Positions 36,156 to 48,599 of a stretch of 64,000 nucleotides of DNA are shown in pieces; within the stretch, counting starts at the first letter, position 1; each line of letters begins with the position of its first letter. The notes beneath the pieces are model-generated. The model saw nothing but the letters and a program-made list of their open reading frames with translations. It searched no databases and was not told the DNA's origin. The stretch spans positions 1 to 64,000 of the forward strand of contig WHWC01000109.1 of the NCBI GenBank assembly GCA_019426215.1, in the 5' to 3' direction. Source of the stretch: Buddleja alternifolia. Lineage: Eukaryota; Streptophyta; Magnoliopsida; Lamiales; Scrophulariaceae. The translations under genes and the position numbers were made by a program.

Positions 36156-36317
36156 CTATACCTTTGGTTTACCTTTGGAGTTATCACCGAATATAACTTG
36201 AGGACCGTTGGTTGTACGATAGTTGATCAAGAGATCCTTTGAGCCAGTCATGTGCCTTGACGACCCACTATCGATGTACCAAACTGAAGTATCGGTGTTG
36301 GCTCTAGGTACCTGCAT
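36156..36317 (-). pseudogene. Sirevirus-like aspartic protease fragment
   Basis: In a different frame from its neighbours, the translation reads VWYIDSGSSRHMTGSKDLL and then FGDNSKG. DSG is the aspartic protease active site. A TAG at 36158 ends the frame, and the next domain continues at 36150 in another frame, so at least one base has been gained or lost on either side. Confidence 0.85.
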
Positions 36318-36330
36318 TTAAAGGGCAGTT

Positions 36331-38557
36331 CTAATTCTTCTTAGGTACCCATGTTGTTTTGGTTCCTTCAACGTTAGTAGATTTGGTTTGAATTAAAACT
36401 TTCGGAACCCATATTTGCCTTGTCTTCATTATGGGAAGATTGGCCTTCTTGGGTTTCGGTTTGTGTTGTGTGTGCTTTTTGGGTGTATAGTAATATCCTC
36501 GATTATAATAATAATCATAATCGTAATCATAGTCATAATCATAGTTATCATAGTATCGATAATATGATCTTGACTGTCTTGGATATTGACGCTGGTATTT
36601 CCTTGGCGCTGGCTTGGGTTGCACTTTTGGTGCTGAACGCTTAGCGCTTGATTCACAGTGTTCAGGCTTACTTTTAGCCTTTTGAGCATTTGGATAAACC
36701 CCTTTTTGCGAATTATTTGCTTTAGCCTTACCCTTGCCTGAGTCAGCTTTGGCTTTCTCATTGGGCCCCGTGGTGGCTAGGTTCATTTAGCGTTTGACTT
36801 TGTGAACCTTTCTCAACAAAGAGAACACCCTTTTCTTTGTTGTTTGCCGTAACATTAGATTTATTTGGTTGTTTACCGAATTTATTGTATCCTAAACCGG
36901 TCTTTTCACCATATAATCTAGTTACCTCAGTCACATTATCCAACTTTCTAGAAGCTTTTGATAATGATGAGATGAGCTGCTCTGATTTGGCAAGTCTAGC
37001 GATCAAATCAGCTTCTCTCTTGACTTTATATCAAGATCGCTTTTCAATTGAATAATCTCACTCTCAAGTGATTGGTTCTTCTCAATGCATTGTTGTTGAA
37101 CTTTCAACTCTGCTTTGAGCGTTACTTTATCTCTTGTGAGTGATGAGATAATAGCGAGATCATTTTGATATATTTTGGTGGCTTTTTGACAATCTTTATA
37201 ATATTCATTAACTTTGTCAAGTAATTCATCATAAGAAAGAGGATGAGATAATTCATTGGTTACTTCTGGTAGCGATTTGTCAGACACTTCATCTTCTCTT
37301 GCCATGAGACAGATCAACGCTGAGTTGCTTGTAGGCCCATCATCACTACTTTCATCTAATGATTCCAAGTCCTTTTCAGGTGCGGGAAATGGTTCAGATT
37401 CCGCTAGCAAACCTTGTTGACGAAGGTTGCTCCTGAATTGGTTTCTATCCATATAGTCTTGCCTTGTGGGCTTAGACACATTTGGATAAGGGCAATTTAC
37501 CTGGTAGTGCCCTGGTTTCCTGCAATTATAACACAAATTAGTTTTCATTTTTTGTTCAGTGAATAATCGCTTTGATCCAACCGGCGCTGAGAGATTCTGT
37601 GTAGGCAATGGAGGCGCTTGATATGGAACTGGCGCAACTGGTTGAGGTGCTGAGTACACTGGCGCTTGATACTGAGGCGCTGGTGCTGGGGGAGGAGTTT
37701 GAAATGAAGTTTGTCCAATAGGATTTCTCTTTTCATATCTTAGAAGTTTCTTGAATTTCTTGACTAATAAGGCCATTTCCTTTTCTTCATTTGATTCTAC
37801 TGGTTTAACCTCACTAACCGCTTTACCCTTATTTTTGGTGGTAGCGATTAAAGCTCCTGATTCAGTCGCTGAAGTTGTTGTGTCGCTGACTTCACCTAAC
37901 TCGAATTCGAATGCCTTTAACTCTGAAAACACATGTTCTGGAGTAAGAGTCTCCAAAGTTTGTGATTCTCTCATAGCAACTATCTTGATCAAGTATTTAC
38001 TTGGAAGACTTCTGAAAATCTTATTGACCATTTCCTTGTTGGTCAATTCTTTGTCTAATGACGCTAACTCGGTAATGAGCAAGGTGAATCTTGCATCCAA
38101 TTGTTCTAGCGTCTCACTGGGCTGCATTTTGAAATGCTCGAATCTTTGCATGGATATGGAGAGCTTATTCTCCTTCATTTGTGCTGAACCTTCGCACACA
38201 ATGGCCAACTTATCCCATATTTCTTTGGAAGTTTTACATTGCTTGATCTTGTTGAACAATGCATCGTTATCTCCTAACGCTGAGTAAAGTGCACTTCGTC
38301 CAACATTATCCGGATTAGCTCTTTTTCTATCCTCTGGCGTCCAACATTATCCACTCTATCTTAGGTTTCTCGACATAACCATCTGGAGTAGCCTCGGTCG
38401 CTCCAGGGGCTCGAGTTACAACTTTCATAATCTGAATGGGGCCATCTGTAATTACATCACACATTTCATTATCGCACGAACATAAATATGCGAATGCTCT
38501 AAGTTTCCAAGAATCATAGTTTGATTCTACCAACTTAGGCATTTTGTTAAAAGGCAT
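36331..38557 (-). pseudogene. gag: Sirevirus-like gag, frameshifted
   Basis: The start is MPFNKMPKLVESNYDSW at 38557. Domains in order are: capsid region, FSELKAFEFELGE, a Pro/Gln/Ala-rich linker, zinc knuckle CYNCRKPGHYQVNC (C-x2-C-x4-H-x4-C), an acidic stretch, a coiled coil (LKAELKVQQQCIEKNQSLESE) and a basic tail with a run of Tyr/Asp (DYDYDYDYDYYY). A long C-terminal coiled coil after the zinc knuckle is typical of Sirevirus Gag. Breaks are a 10-bp insertion near 38340 that copies sequence found about 40 bp away, a one-base loss near 37010 and a compensating change near 36780. Copy 2 (13993-14513) lacks the 10-bp insertion. Confidence 0.9.
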
Positions 38558-38661
38558 AATGAGATGTTTTTAAAGAGAGATTTTTAAAAGCGATTAAATT
38601 TTAAAAAAATGGATCTAAACAAGCAGTTATACTCGGAAACGCTCAGGTTTCTACTTCAACC

Positions 38662-38673
38662 GCTCTGATACCA
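38662..38673 (-). other. tRNA-iMet primer binding site of the Sirevirus-like element
   Basis: Plus strand GCTCTGATACCA is the complement of TGGTATCAGAGC, two bases from the LTR boundary at 38676. Confidence 0.92.
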
Positions 38674-38675
38674 CT

Positions 38676-40195
38676 TGGTGGTCCCAAGTGGCATACGAAA
38701 GGGTCTAGACGCGGGGGGGGGGGGGGGTTGAATAGACCCTGAAGTCTTTTTCGACTTCAAAAAATTTCATATCACTTTAAAGGTTTGAACGCTTTGGATG
38801 ACTGAGCGCTTGGGTCAGACGCTTCAGAAAAAGTTAACTTAGACTTAGTGATTTCAGCAGTTTACCAAAATAGGGCAATGCTTAGATCGCTTAATCAGGG
38901 TTAGCACACCAGAAATGAGTTTTAGCGTTCTTTTAGTTAATTTAATCGCTTTGCACTTTAACTTGTCTCTTTCAAAGATAAATGATGTACTAATAATAAT
39001 AATAAGACAAATAAGGTAAATCACACAAGATATATAAGGTTCACTGGGTGGTGTAATCTCAGCTACGTCCTTCTTCTCCTTTTTCACTTGGAGGAATTTA
39101 CTAGAATGATTTTCGAAGAGTTACATAGAATCTTCTACACAATAGTAAAGGGTGAAAAAGATCTTGAGCTCCTTGATCACACAAACTTCAGCACCAATGA
39201 AGATCGTCTTCTTCAAGCTTCTCTCACTCAGAAATACTGCCTGAAAGGATTCAACAACTTTTCTCACTCAGATGAAAGGTTGAGGTTTTTCACTAGGGTT
39301 TTGTTTGTTTTAGAAAAGATCAAACAACTTGGAATATCTCAGTTGGAATTTGAATTTCTTCTTTGGAAGATGTTTGAGATATTTGTGACTGTCTGGAATG
39401 TAGATAAAAAGCTTGAAAGATTTGGTTGTGGAGTTTCTAAACTTTTTCTCAGCAACTTTTTCTTGTGTCTGTACGTAATTGTCTCTTGTAAAAATTGTAT
39501 ATCTCTATATTTAGGGTTTGCTGGGGTAAGGTATTTATAGGCAATTTCTTAGGATCTGTCCGTTGGACACATGTAGGAGCGTGCCTCTCACTGGGCGCGT
39601 GAGTATACCTTTTCTCTGACATTCCTGAAAGTTCGCTGAAGCCGATTGGACAGGAGCAGCTGAAATTCTGAATCTTCTGACAGTCTGGTTAAAAGGTGGC
39701 TTGTCCACAAGTCACATTAGCTTATCACAATTAATGGTCTTATCAGGCATTTAATGCAATTTGAATTTAATTCCCGTTGGAAATAAATGCCCGTTGAATG
39801 ATTGCATTTAAGTCCTTCATGACTTGAGGATTTATTTCAGGTGATTCTGACATAAGTCGCTTTAGGGATTTCGAGCGCTTGATCCATAAATTCTGAAATG
39901 AGATCTTTTAGCGTTTGATAAACGCTAAGAAGAAAATCTTTATCTCCGGTTGACTTTAGACGCTGGTCTTCAACTTCTTTTCTAATAGACTCGCCTAAAA
40001 TTCTACTAGCGATTTAGTCACTAAGACTTAGTCGAAATTCTACAAAGATAAAAATTACAAGCCTATAATAAATTACAACTTTCAAACGCTTATACATCAT
40101 TCTATGAAAAACAGAAACTTACATTGTATTTTTGGGGTCTAACATTAAATCCTATCTTGTCATCATCAAAACATCTAACATGAAATTTCCTAACA
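38676..40195 (-). repeat. 5' LTR of the Sirevirus-like element
   Basis: Bounded by TGGTGGTCCCAAG and TTTCCTAACA, 1520 bp, nearly identical to 26338-27852. The poly-G tract (about 38714-38728) is longer than its partner's. Confidence 0.92.
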
Positions 40196-40228
40196 GCCCA
40201 AGATTCGAATTCTACCTACATCAGGCCT

Positions 40229-41010
40229 GTTGGCTCGGGCCCTCTTCCAAAAGTCCATAATCGTGTGTGGTGGTATTATTTCATTAATTCCATTAATATA
40301 TTGATAGGCATGTTTATTAGTAGTATAAATAATGCATGTTCAATATGATAATTGCGCTATATACACTGACTAATGTGCAAAGTGAGACCAAATATTTGAC
40401 AATCACAATTCTCCCAAAATAAATAATACCGAGTTAGTAAAGGATGTGGGACATTCTTGCCCTCCACTACGCTTATTAAAATTAAAATTACAACAAAAGT
40501 ATAATGGTTCCCAATTATGGGGGTTATCCACTTGGAAATAATTAGAAATTTTATTAAGTGCATGTGATGCATTAGTCGAAACATACTTCACCCTAAAAAT
40601 CGGTAAGGTTGCAAGGTGAAATTCAAATGTTAGATTAAAGGAGTTAGTGGGAATAAACTCGGGTGGTTCACGAGCTTAGAAATCGGTCAGGTTGCGGCTT
40701 GGTAAACTATGGGGAAAGGTATTGAAATATTTATTGGATACATTGATGTAAGACATCTTTTTAAATAATTAATGGGCCAGAAATCAGTTAGGTTGCAACC
40801 CAATTAATTATTTGAAGAACTCAATACCCACTGTCGAGTCAATGCCAATGATGATATCCAATTTCTACATGGGAGCATAGGATTCCAAAAATACAGTGAG
40901 AGCCAAGATAAATTTTAAAGTCCTTAATTTTTCTTGGTTAAGTCAATTACATGTAATCTAATTAAATCTGGTTTACTTCTGCGGTTATTTTCCTGATTAT
41001 CTCTTTCAAA
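40229..41010 (+). other. Leader of Copia-D, second part
   Basis: It resumes with GTTGGCTCGGGCCCTC and matches 52000-52765 of Copia-C (for example GCTAGATTATAGGAGTTAGTGGG-type phrases) up to the gag ATG. Confidence 0.8.
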
Positions 41011-41798
41011 ATGACAAACCCACTTTTAAACTTACTCGAAAGAAACGTTCTAACCAGACCCAACTACATGGAATGGCTCGCAATCTTAAGGAGTGTTTTA
41101 AGTGAGGATTCAATTGATTATGTCTTGGAAATCAGTCATCCTCCTGTCCCTAAGAGGGATGAGGATGAAAGAGTCCAACTAGCTCATTTCAGTTGGACGT
41201 GTGACAACTATTGAGCTAGAGGATACATCCTAAGCTCAATGTGTAGTAAACTGCAAAGTTCTCATGAGGACATAATTCTTTATCTGGAGGAATTGTTTCG
41301 AGAGTACGGTAGGACCGTCAGATATTTTATATCAAGAGATCTCTTTAGAGCAAAGATGAGTGAAGAAAAGGATGTGGAAGACCATGTTCTCAGGATGATG
41401 ATTCTAATGGAAAAGTTAAGTCGTTAAAATTCTATAGGGATCTTCATTTTCAAGTTGATTTCATCTTGCAGTCGCTCCCTCATTCCTTCTACTATTTCGT
41501 CTTGAACTTTGATATAAATAATATAGAATGTTCAGTAGTTGGGCTAACAAAGAAACTTGAAATTGAACAAGCTCGAATAAGGACAAAGGGAAAGAAGGAT
41601 TGTTCTACCTTTTTCACAAATGAGTCATTTTACGACCAAAAGAGTGGAAAAAGTATAAAGTAAGGAGTATCCGAAAGGACTTAAAAGAAATTAGAACGTG
41701 ATCACAAAAGGAAGGGGCCCAAGGACAAATGCCTACGATGCGGTGAGCTGGACCACTGGAAGAGGAACTGACCAAAGTTAGGCAAAGGCGCTACAGGT
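41011..41798 (+). pseudogene. gag: Copia-D gag, decayed
   Basis: It starts MTNPLLNLLERNVLTRPNYM and is homologous to Copia-A and Copia-C gag. It is broken by a TGA at 41212, a frameshift before 41466 and further stops. The zinc knuckle is still readable near 41730-41770 (CLRCGELDHWKRN, with its final Cys position mutated to a stop). It is more decayed than the A and C copies. Confidence 0.85.
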
Positions 41799-43099
41799 AT
41801 GGAACTTTTCGTTTATGAAACTAATTGTTCTATAACCATTTTTTCTACTTCATGGATTCTGGAATCAGGGGCTAGTGCTCATGTGTGTTGTATGGATCAG
41901 GATCTAGAGCAAAGTAGAAAGCTCGGCCAAGAAGAGGTGCTGATCAAAGTAGGTAGCGGGCAAACCATCCCAGCTACTAGGATTGCATCTACTTCTTTAA
42001 TTTTGAATTTTGGACATTTATTATCTTTAAATGATGTTTTGGTTTTGCCCAAGGGGCTTATGAACATTATTTTCATTCCTATATTGGTTAAGACTTGTTA
42101 TACATTCTATTTTTCTGATTTGACTTGCAACATTTCTTATGGTAATAAATTGGTTGGCAGTGCCTCTTTAGTTCATGGTTTGTATTATTTAAATGTCCAA
42201 AATTCTAGTGTTGTAAATGTTGTAACCAATAAACATAGTGGACAAGAAGCTAATCTAAGACTTAAATGGTATCTTATACTAAGCCATGCTAGAGAGCACG
42301 AGATCCACATATGGAGAAAGATGGGCTTTTAAGCCCATTGGGATCGGATCCATATCCAACATGTTCATGTCTTTTAGACACAATGGCTAGATCTTCCTTC
42401 ATCGAGACTTTTGAAAGAGCCACTCAAGTCCTAGGATTAGTGCATACCTATGTTTGCGAAACATTTGGGGAAATGGCTTGTGGTGGTTTCTACTACTTCA
42501 TCACTTTCACAAACAATCATTTAAGATATGGTCTGGTGTATCTGATGAAGCAAAAGTCTGAATCTTTTGAAAGGTTTAAAGAATTCAAAACTTTAGTAGA
42601 AAATCAAACAGGCCAATATATAAAGACTCTACGTTCGGATCGTGGAGGAGAATATATGATTGCCGAGTTTGATGAGTTCCTAAGGGAATAAGGAATAATG
42701 TTACCACTAACACCACCAGAAACTCCTCAATTAAATGGAGTAGCCGAACTTAGAAGCCGAACATTATTGGACATGATTCGTTCCATGCTTAGTTACACTG
42801 ATTTAACCATTTCATTATGGGGGCATGCGCTCCTTACTGCTACTTTTATATTGAACATATGTCCCTCCAAATCCATTTCTAAAACTCCACATGAGATGTG
42901 GAATAATAGGAAACCATGTCTTAATGACATCAAGATTTGGGGATGCCCTGCTTATGTCAAGAAAACAAAAGTACAGAACTTGGAGACAAGATCCTTAATA
43001 GGCCGTTTCATTGGATATGTCGAAGATTCCATGGGATTCTTCTTTTACCTACATGATGATCAAAGGATCATTGTGGCCCTACAAGCCCACTTTCTTTAA
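41799..43099 (+). pseudogene. pol: Copia-D protease and integrase, decayed
   Basis: The protease region reads WILESGASAHVCC, so the catalytic Asp of DSG is now Glu. Integrase follows with a frameshift at about 42311-42330. It has LRSDRGGEYMIAEF and PETPQLNGVAE, but HTYVCETF where families normally have an Asp. A stop lies at 42689. The rest of the integrase tail (HEMWNNRKPCLNDIKIWGCPAY, GRFIGYVEDSMGFFFY) runs to 43099. Loss of catalytic residues plus stops means no activity. Confidence 0.88.
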
Positions 43100-44829
43100 C
43101 ATAAATTAATCTTGGAAGGTGTTAAAGGTAGAAAGATTGTTCTAGAAGAACAAAATGAAACTCCCACTGAGACATCTGTTTAAGAACTAAGAGCTGACCC
43201 TATAGTAGCACAACCAACACGTAGATCTGGAAGAATACCTCATGAACCTGAGAGGTATGGGTATCTACTGCAGAAGGAGCTGGAACTCCACACTGTAGTG
43301 GAGGAAGATCGTGGAGATGATCCCTCCATCTATGATCAAGCGATGGTGGATGTCGATGGTTCAAGATGGTGAGAAGCAATGGAAACAGAGATAGATTCTA
43401 TGCAATTGAACCAAGTCTGGACCTTGGTAGATCGTCCTGAAGGTATTGTACCTATAGGATGCAAATGGATTTATAAAAGAAAGATTGGTGCCGATAGCAG
43501 GGTTGACACCTATAAACCCAGGCTCATAGCAAAAAGTTATAGTTAAAGAGAAGGAATTGACTATCAAGAGACCTTTTCGCCCGTGTCCATGATAAAATTC
43601 ACCTGAATCCTATTATCCATAGCTGTATACTTGGATTATGAGATATGGCAGATGGATGTGAAAACAACTTTCCTACATGGACTCCTGGAGGAGGACATCT
43701 ATATGGAACAGCCAAAAGGTTTTGTATTCGAGACCAATATCCATAAGGTATGTAAACTTGAGAGGTCCATATATGGTCTCAAACAAGCATCTTGAATTCG
43801 GAATCTTTGTTTTGACGAAGTAGTCAAGGGATATAGCTTCATCAAGAACAAAGATGAACCCTGTGTCTACAAGAAGACTTGTGGGAGCAAGATCTCGTTC
43901 TTAGTACTATATGTAGATGATATTCCACTTATAGGAAATGACGTGGGAATGCTGACCACTATCAAGAAATGGCTTTCGAGTACGTTTTACATGAAAGAGA
44001 AAAAGTAACTTACATTATAGGAATTCGTATCTATAGGGATAGAACGAATAGAATGATCGGTCTTTCCGAAGACCTTTACTTAGAGAAGGTCATAAAGAGA
44101 TTTAGGATGGATAACTCTAAGGAATGATCCTTCCCATGAGACATCGAATGCATCTATCTAAGTCTATGTGTCCTCAAAGTGAGGAAGATAGAAAGAAGAT
44201 GAGTAATGTACCCTATGCATCTGCAATAGGTAGCCTGATATATGAACTGTTGTGTACAAGACCTGACATTGCTTATGCAGTAAGCTTGGTGAGTCAATTT
44301 TAGGCAAACCCGGGAAAGGAGCATTGGATAGCTTTGAAGAATATCCTAAAGATATTAAAAGAATTATGGATATAATTCTCATCTATGGAGGTCGAGATCT
44401 GAAGATGGACGGTTATACTGATTTAGAGTTTCAGTCTGATTTGGATGATCGAAAATCCACTTCAGGATTTGTATTCACGCTTAATGGTGGGGCTGTATCT
44501 TGAAGAGTTCCAAGCGAAGCACAATTGCTAATTCCACCACTGAAGCAGAATATGTGGCATCCTCAGAGGTAGCCAAAGAAGCTATTTGGATGAGGAAGTT
44601 TTTGGGAGAACTTCAAGTGGTCCTTAATGCAGAGCTCCTATTACCACTTTACTGTGATAAAAATGGAGCAATAGCGCAAGCCAAGGAACCAAGGTCTCAC
44701 AATGAGTCTAAACACATTGAGAGAATATTTCACATCATTAGGGAGATCGTTGGCAGAGGAGAGATAGCACTGCAGAAAATAGACTCAGCTGGCAATGTAG
44801 TTGACCCATTCACCAAACCACTACCATAA
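43100..44829 (+). pseudogene. pol: Copia-D reverse transcriptase and RNase H, decayed
   Basis: RT motifs can be followed through many stops: CKWIYKRKIG, YQETFSPVS, WQMDVKTTFLHG, SIYGLKQAS and LYVDDIPLIGND (YVDD kept, near 43910). RNase H ends the element with an open stretch 44500-44829: TTEAEYVASSEVAKEAIWM, LYCDKNGAIAQA, ESKHIERIFHIIR, VDPFTKPLP. The gene continues straight into the region before the 3' LTR. It is the oldest-looking pol in the window. Confidence 0.88.
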
Positions 44830-44904
44830 GTTGTTTTGGACCGACACCTGGAAATGATGGGTATAAAATACCACAGAGAGTGGCTTTGAGTGCAAGTGCG
44901 AGAT

Positions 44905-46647
44905 AGTTAGAATTATGGCCACAGATGCCGTAGATGATAGAATGATAAGGCATCTCACGTGTAAATCACTTATACTAATTTAATAATTAAAGGCATTGTT
45001 TTGTTTTCACATAAATCATATCTGTATCTATAAGTAGTGTAAAACATTTTATCCATGTTTTCAGTGAAATCTCTCTACTTCCTATAAGATAGGAAGATCA
45101 GCACTAGAGAGATTGATCTTGATTTCTTAATTAGTTCGCAGGTGACATGAACTCTTTCATAGACAATAAAGACTTGGAATACTTGTACAATCAGAGCTTT
45201 GACATGGGAGTGCGAGTCAACACCATGTGATGGTGGGAGCTTAACGTTGTAGGCAGATCACTGGAACTGATATACTCGAACACGACTAGCATCAGCTCTG
45301 TCACATGGGTTTTCACTCTGATTGTCAATGATAGAACTGATTATTCGTAATAGGTATAAGTGAACCTATGACCTGAAGTATCAGGCTGAAGATACACTTG
45401 TGACGTCAAGTCTGTCAATAGAGTAGTTAGACCCAATTCATCCATTGGTGGGGTCGACCTTGAAATGCGGCTTGATGGGCAAGTGGTAGTCTTATCTGAT
45501 AACTAATATGGAATTTGATCTCTCACAAGTGAATGAGAAAGTGTCCTATGTGATTATAGATGATAGAAATGAAAGTCTTTGGCCAAAACAATAAGAGTCG
45601 TTTGTGCGTGGCACAATAACGAATTCAATGATCTCATATTATTATAATTAATACATATGGTCAAGTTCAGTGAGTTTGACTTTACTGTGACTCTCACTTG
45701 ACTGGGACACGTGAACAAAGGTTTTAAACATATACGGTATTTACGATTGGAAGGTTGTGGAATGATCCATTCATTCGATTTCGTTTAGACTACGAAGTGG
45801 GCCACATGATTGGCTAGGTGTTACCCACTTCTTTTGGATTCCTCTCATTGCTAAACTAAATGAATGTAAAGAGACGCGCTAAATAATTGATAAAGAAAAA
45901 TAAAAGGATTTTTCTATTTGGAATTAAGAGATTTAATTTATGGGATAAATTAAACGTGATTAATTAATTGCTCATTAGATGAAATAATTAATTAAATGGA
46001 TAACATTAATTATTAATTAATTTTTTGACTAATTAATTTGGTTATTTAATTAATTTATTTATTTATTGGATATAATAAATAATTGATTAAATAATAGAGA
46101 ATTAATTAAAACACAGACGAGCCGAGCTAAGTGGAAGGCGTCCATTTGGATGCCCATTATGGACCAGTTGGGTGTCCACTTAGATGCCCAACATTGACTC
46201 TAGAGTCTTGCTTTTGTCAACAAGTTAAGTGATATTAAATACAACACTTAAGACTTTTGACCTATAAGAGAGAATTACACAACTCACACTTCTCCTAGAA
46301 AGAAAAAGGAAAACTCCTCCCTCTTTCTCCATACACTAGATGTCGGTCAAGGAAGAAAAGAAGGGGGAAATTTTTCTTCATCAATCCGCGTGATAATTTT
46401 GAGGCAACGTAACTTCGTTGTTCAGATCAGACTTCAAGAAAATTTCAGAGATTTCAAGAAGACTGGATTATACTAGGATTGAAGATATCAACTCTTCATC
46501 AAATTCGGATTTTCAAGAAGAGCCGGATTCTCCAACCACTTCGATACAATGGGTAAGTTTTAGTAAATTTTATGATTCATATATGCAAATCAAGTTAATA
46601 CTGTGGATGATTTTTATTCCGGTGCATATTTTTTGGGAAACCCAACA
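44905..46647 (+). repeat. 3' LTR of Copia-D
   Basis: It begins AGTTAGAATTATGG, with the first T of TGTTAG mutated to A, and ends GAAACCCAACA. It is followed by ATCTT, which would be the 3' TSD. The 5' TSD cannot be checked because the 5' LTR end is lost. Confidence 0.88.
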
Positions 46648-47289
46648 ATCTTCATTGTAATCATTTACAGGTAGTTAACCAGTATTATGTTTAGAGAACT
46701 CTTATTCCACTCTTCGTTAATATCGTATGGCAACTACGTATAATGAAGACATTAAGACTACATGTAATAACATAATTCAACTAATTTCAGTATTTACTTA
46801 TTCTCTTAAATATTGCTACTGCCGCACCATCACATTGAGTAAAATGGGAAGAAGGAGAATTTATGGGGAAAAAGAATGAAAAGGAATGAGAAAAAAAAGA
46901 AAGAAAAGGAATGTTCGAGAAGAAAAAGGAAAATTTGATAAAATCCCTTGTAGGAAGGCCCAATTTAACAACCACGGGATTAACATGTGACAAATTTTGT
47001 CAAAAAGTGAACGGTTAGGACCAAACCTACAGATTTTTGTATCTTATGGGACTAGTTTTGTCCAGCCTGTGAAGTCGGGACTACTTTTACAGCTTCCTCT
47101 ATCCTACGGGACCAAAAGTACACTTTTCCTCAAAAAATACTGAAAGATAAAAATTTCTTTAAACATCATTTTTTCATATATAATAGCGTCATATAAAATA
47201 TGGACTCCTGGGAAGTGAAATGCAAAAACACAAGCTCGTTTTTAACTTGAGTTCATTCACTTATTAAATACAATAAGAAATAGCTCTTA
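46648..47289. other. Gene-free stretch
   Basis: Holds a decayed repeat ending around 47125, with phrases such as TATGGGACTAGTTTTGTCC and CTACGGGACCAAAAGT. No coding region is supported. Confidence 0.5.
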
Positions 47290-47835
47290 ATTTCATTGTT
47301 CAAAGTGTAGGCCGATATCAAATAGTATTGGTCGATATGTATCCATATCGGCCCTACCCAGTCCGATAGTATTGGACATTATCTGTTATTATCTAAATTA
47401 TATGTACCACTGATAATATCGAATGATATCGTCGATACAGTGATATTATCGGCCGTTTTGGGATATTATCAACGATAATATCGGATCTCGAATGTTATTA
47501 TCAAGATGAATTTGTTCCTCGTTTTTTGTAAATATGTTTTGTGGTATGATCTAATAAATATTTATTCCATATATAACGAAATCTTGTCTTATAGTTATTA
47601 ATAATCTCCTTTCGATTATGAATCTAGGTACGGCAACAATGTTATGCTTTTATTTATATAATGCAACTTTTTTTTTATAATGTATCGATGAGTGGAAACT
47701 CATGGTATTTATATTTTCAACAAGTTTTCTATTTTTTTCAAGGATTTTTTAGCGTTCTATAATATATTAATTAACCATGTATCGTCCGTTAATACCACGA
47801 TACATCGCTTTATTCATTTCCACTTTCCTTCCATG
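47290..47835. repeat. GATATC/GGCC-rich dispersed repeat, copy 2
   Basis: It opens TTCAAAGTGTAGGCCGATATC and ends near ACCACGATACATCGC. Shared order of motifs with 1985-2995 shows common origin. This copy is about half as long and more diverged. Confidence 0.5.
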
Positions 47836-48439
47836 TTGATCCGTCTACATTTAACCATCAAATGATACGCTCAACAGTATGGGAAGCAAGCAAAAAAGAA
47901 AGTTTTATCTATGCCAACCTATTATGATTTTGCAAATAATCTACTAGAGGTTTAAAATGGGAACACATGGAATGGTCTTGAGAAAACACATGCTACGGTT
48001 GATTTAGAAAATAGAGAGGTAAAAAAAAAAGAGAATAAAAAAGAAGAAGAAGATTATACAAATATCATCCATTTTTTACTCATAATAAAGAGATAGTTGC
48101 AAGTATCCAAAGAACTCAAGGAGAAGAGAAAAATAAAAGAGCAATCGGTTAATTAAATATAAACAAAAGAAGGAACATATAAAAAAACATGAATTTACAA
48201 ATAAAATAAGTTATGTATATAACTATTTAGGTTTTAACTTTTGATAAACTTAATTAATTTATGTACTATTTCGGACCTTCATGTTAAGTGATAATACAAA
48301 AAATTAATAATTGATTGAATTCAATTATATCATTATCCAAGTTTTAAATATATAAAGTTACTGAATTGAACAATAATTGTACATTTTTTAAATGAAATTG
48401 ACATGGCTCGCTAGTATTATGAAAAGGTACGGAAGTAAG
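47836..48439. other. Gene-free AT-rich stretch
   Basis: I see no gene or complete element. The last five bases (GTAAG, 48435-48439) are the expected TSD of the Ale-like copia that follows. Confidence 0.55.
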
Positions 48440-48599
48440 TGATAGAGTTCTTGTAAAGAGAGAACTCTGTGTAAAGTAATTGTATTATCTGTGTTGAATG
48501 AATTACAATTACAAGGAATATGAAAATATATATACAGTAAAGAGGCCCGGACTATACAATATGGGCCAACGTATATATCGAAAACTATATACACTAACA
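48440..48599 (-). repeat. 3' LTR of the Ale-like copia (160 bp)
   Basis: On the minus strand it begins TGTTAGTGTATATAG and ends AACTCTATCA, next to the polypurine tract. It includes a TATATATA run near its middle. Confidence 0.75.

Larger units (their letters stand above)
26338..40195 (-). mobile_element. Full-length Sirevirus-like copia element, 13.9 kb, TSD GCCCA
   Basis: GCCCA at 26333-26337 and 40196-40200 flanks the element. Both LTRs begin TG and end CTAACA (1515 and 1520 bp) and differ at only a few positions per hundred, so insertion is fairly recent. On the minus strand the order is: LTR, tRNA-Met primer site, gag with zinc knuckle, protease, integrase, reverse transcriptase with YVDDIIFGS, RNase H, about 0.9 kb spacer, a spliced extra ORF in the envelope position, polypurine tract, LTR. 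Size, gene order and the RT motif fit the Sirevirus (SIRE/Maximus) lineage. Several stops and frameshifts make this copy non-autonomous. Confidence 0.93.
25780..40223. mobile_element. Solo LTR of the Gypsy family, TSD GGCCT, itself interrupted
   Basis: GGCCT at 25775-25779 and 40224-40228 flanks a sequence beginning TGATGTGTATGGGTTTCACACC and ending CCTACATCA, the same LTR as at 1011-1584. The LTR pieces are 25780-26337 and 40201-40223. No Gypsy internal sequence remains, so LTR-LTR recombination left a solo LTR. A full-length Sirevirus-like element then inserted 23 bp before its end. Confidence 0.93.
22770..46647 (+). mobile_element. Copia-D: Ty1/copia element carrying nested insertions
   Basis: The parts in order are: 5' LTR (22770-24468, left end lost to the CACTA insertion), primer site, leader (24482-25779), a nested solo Gypsy LTR (25780-40223), rest of leader (40229-41010), degenerate gag-pol (41011-44829) and 3' LTR (44905-46647). 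The leader and gag match Copia-A and Copia-C. Coding parts carry many stops and frameshifts. Without its nested insertions it would be about 9.4 kb. Confidence 0.88.
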
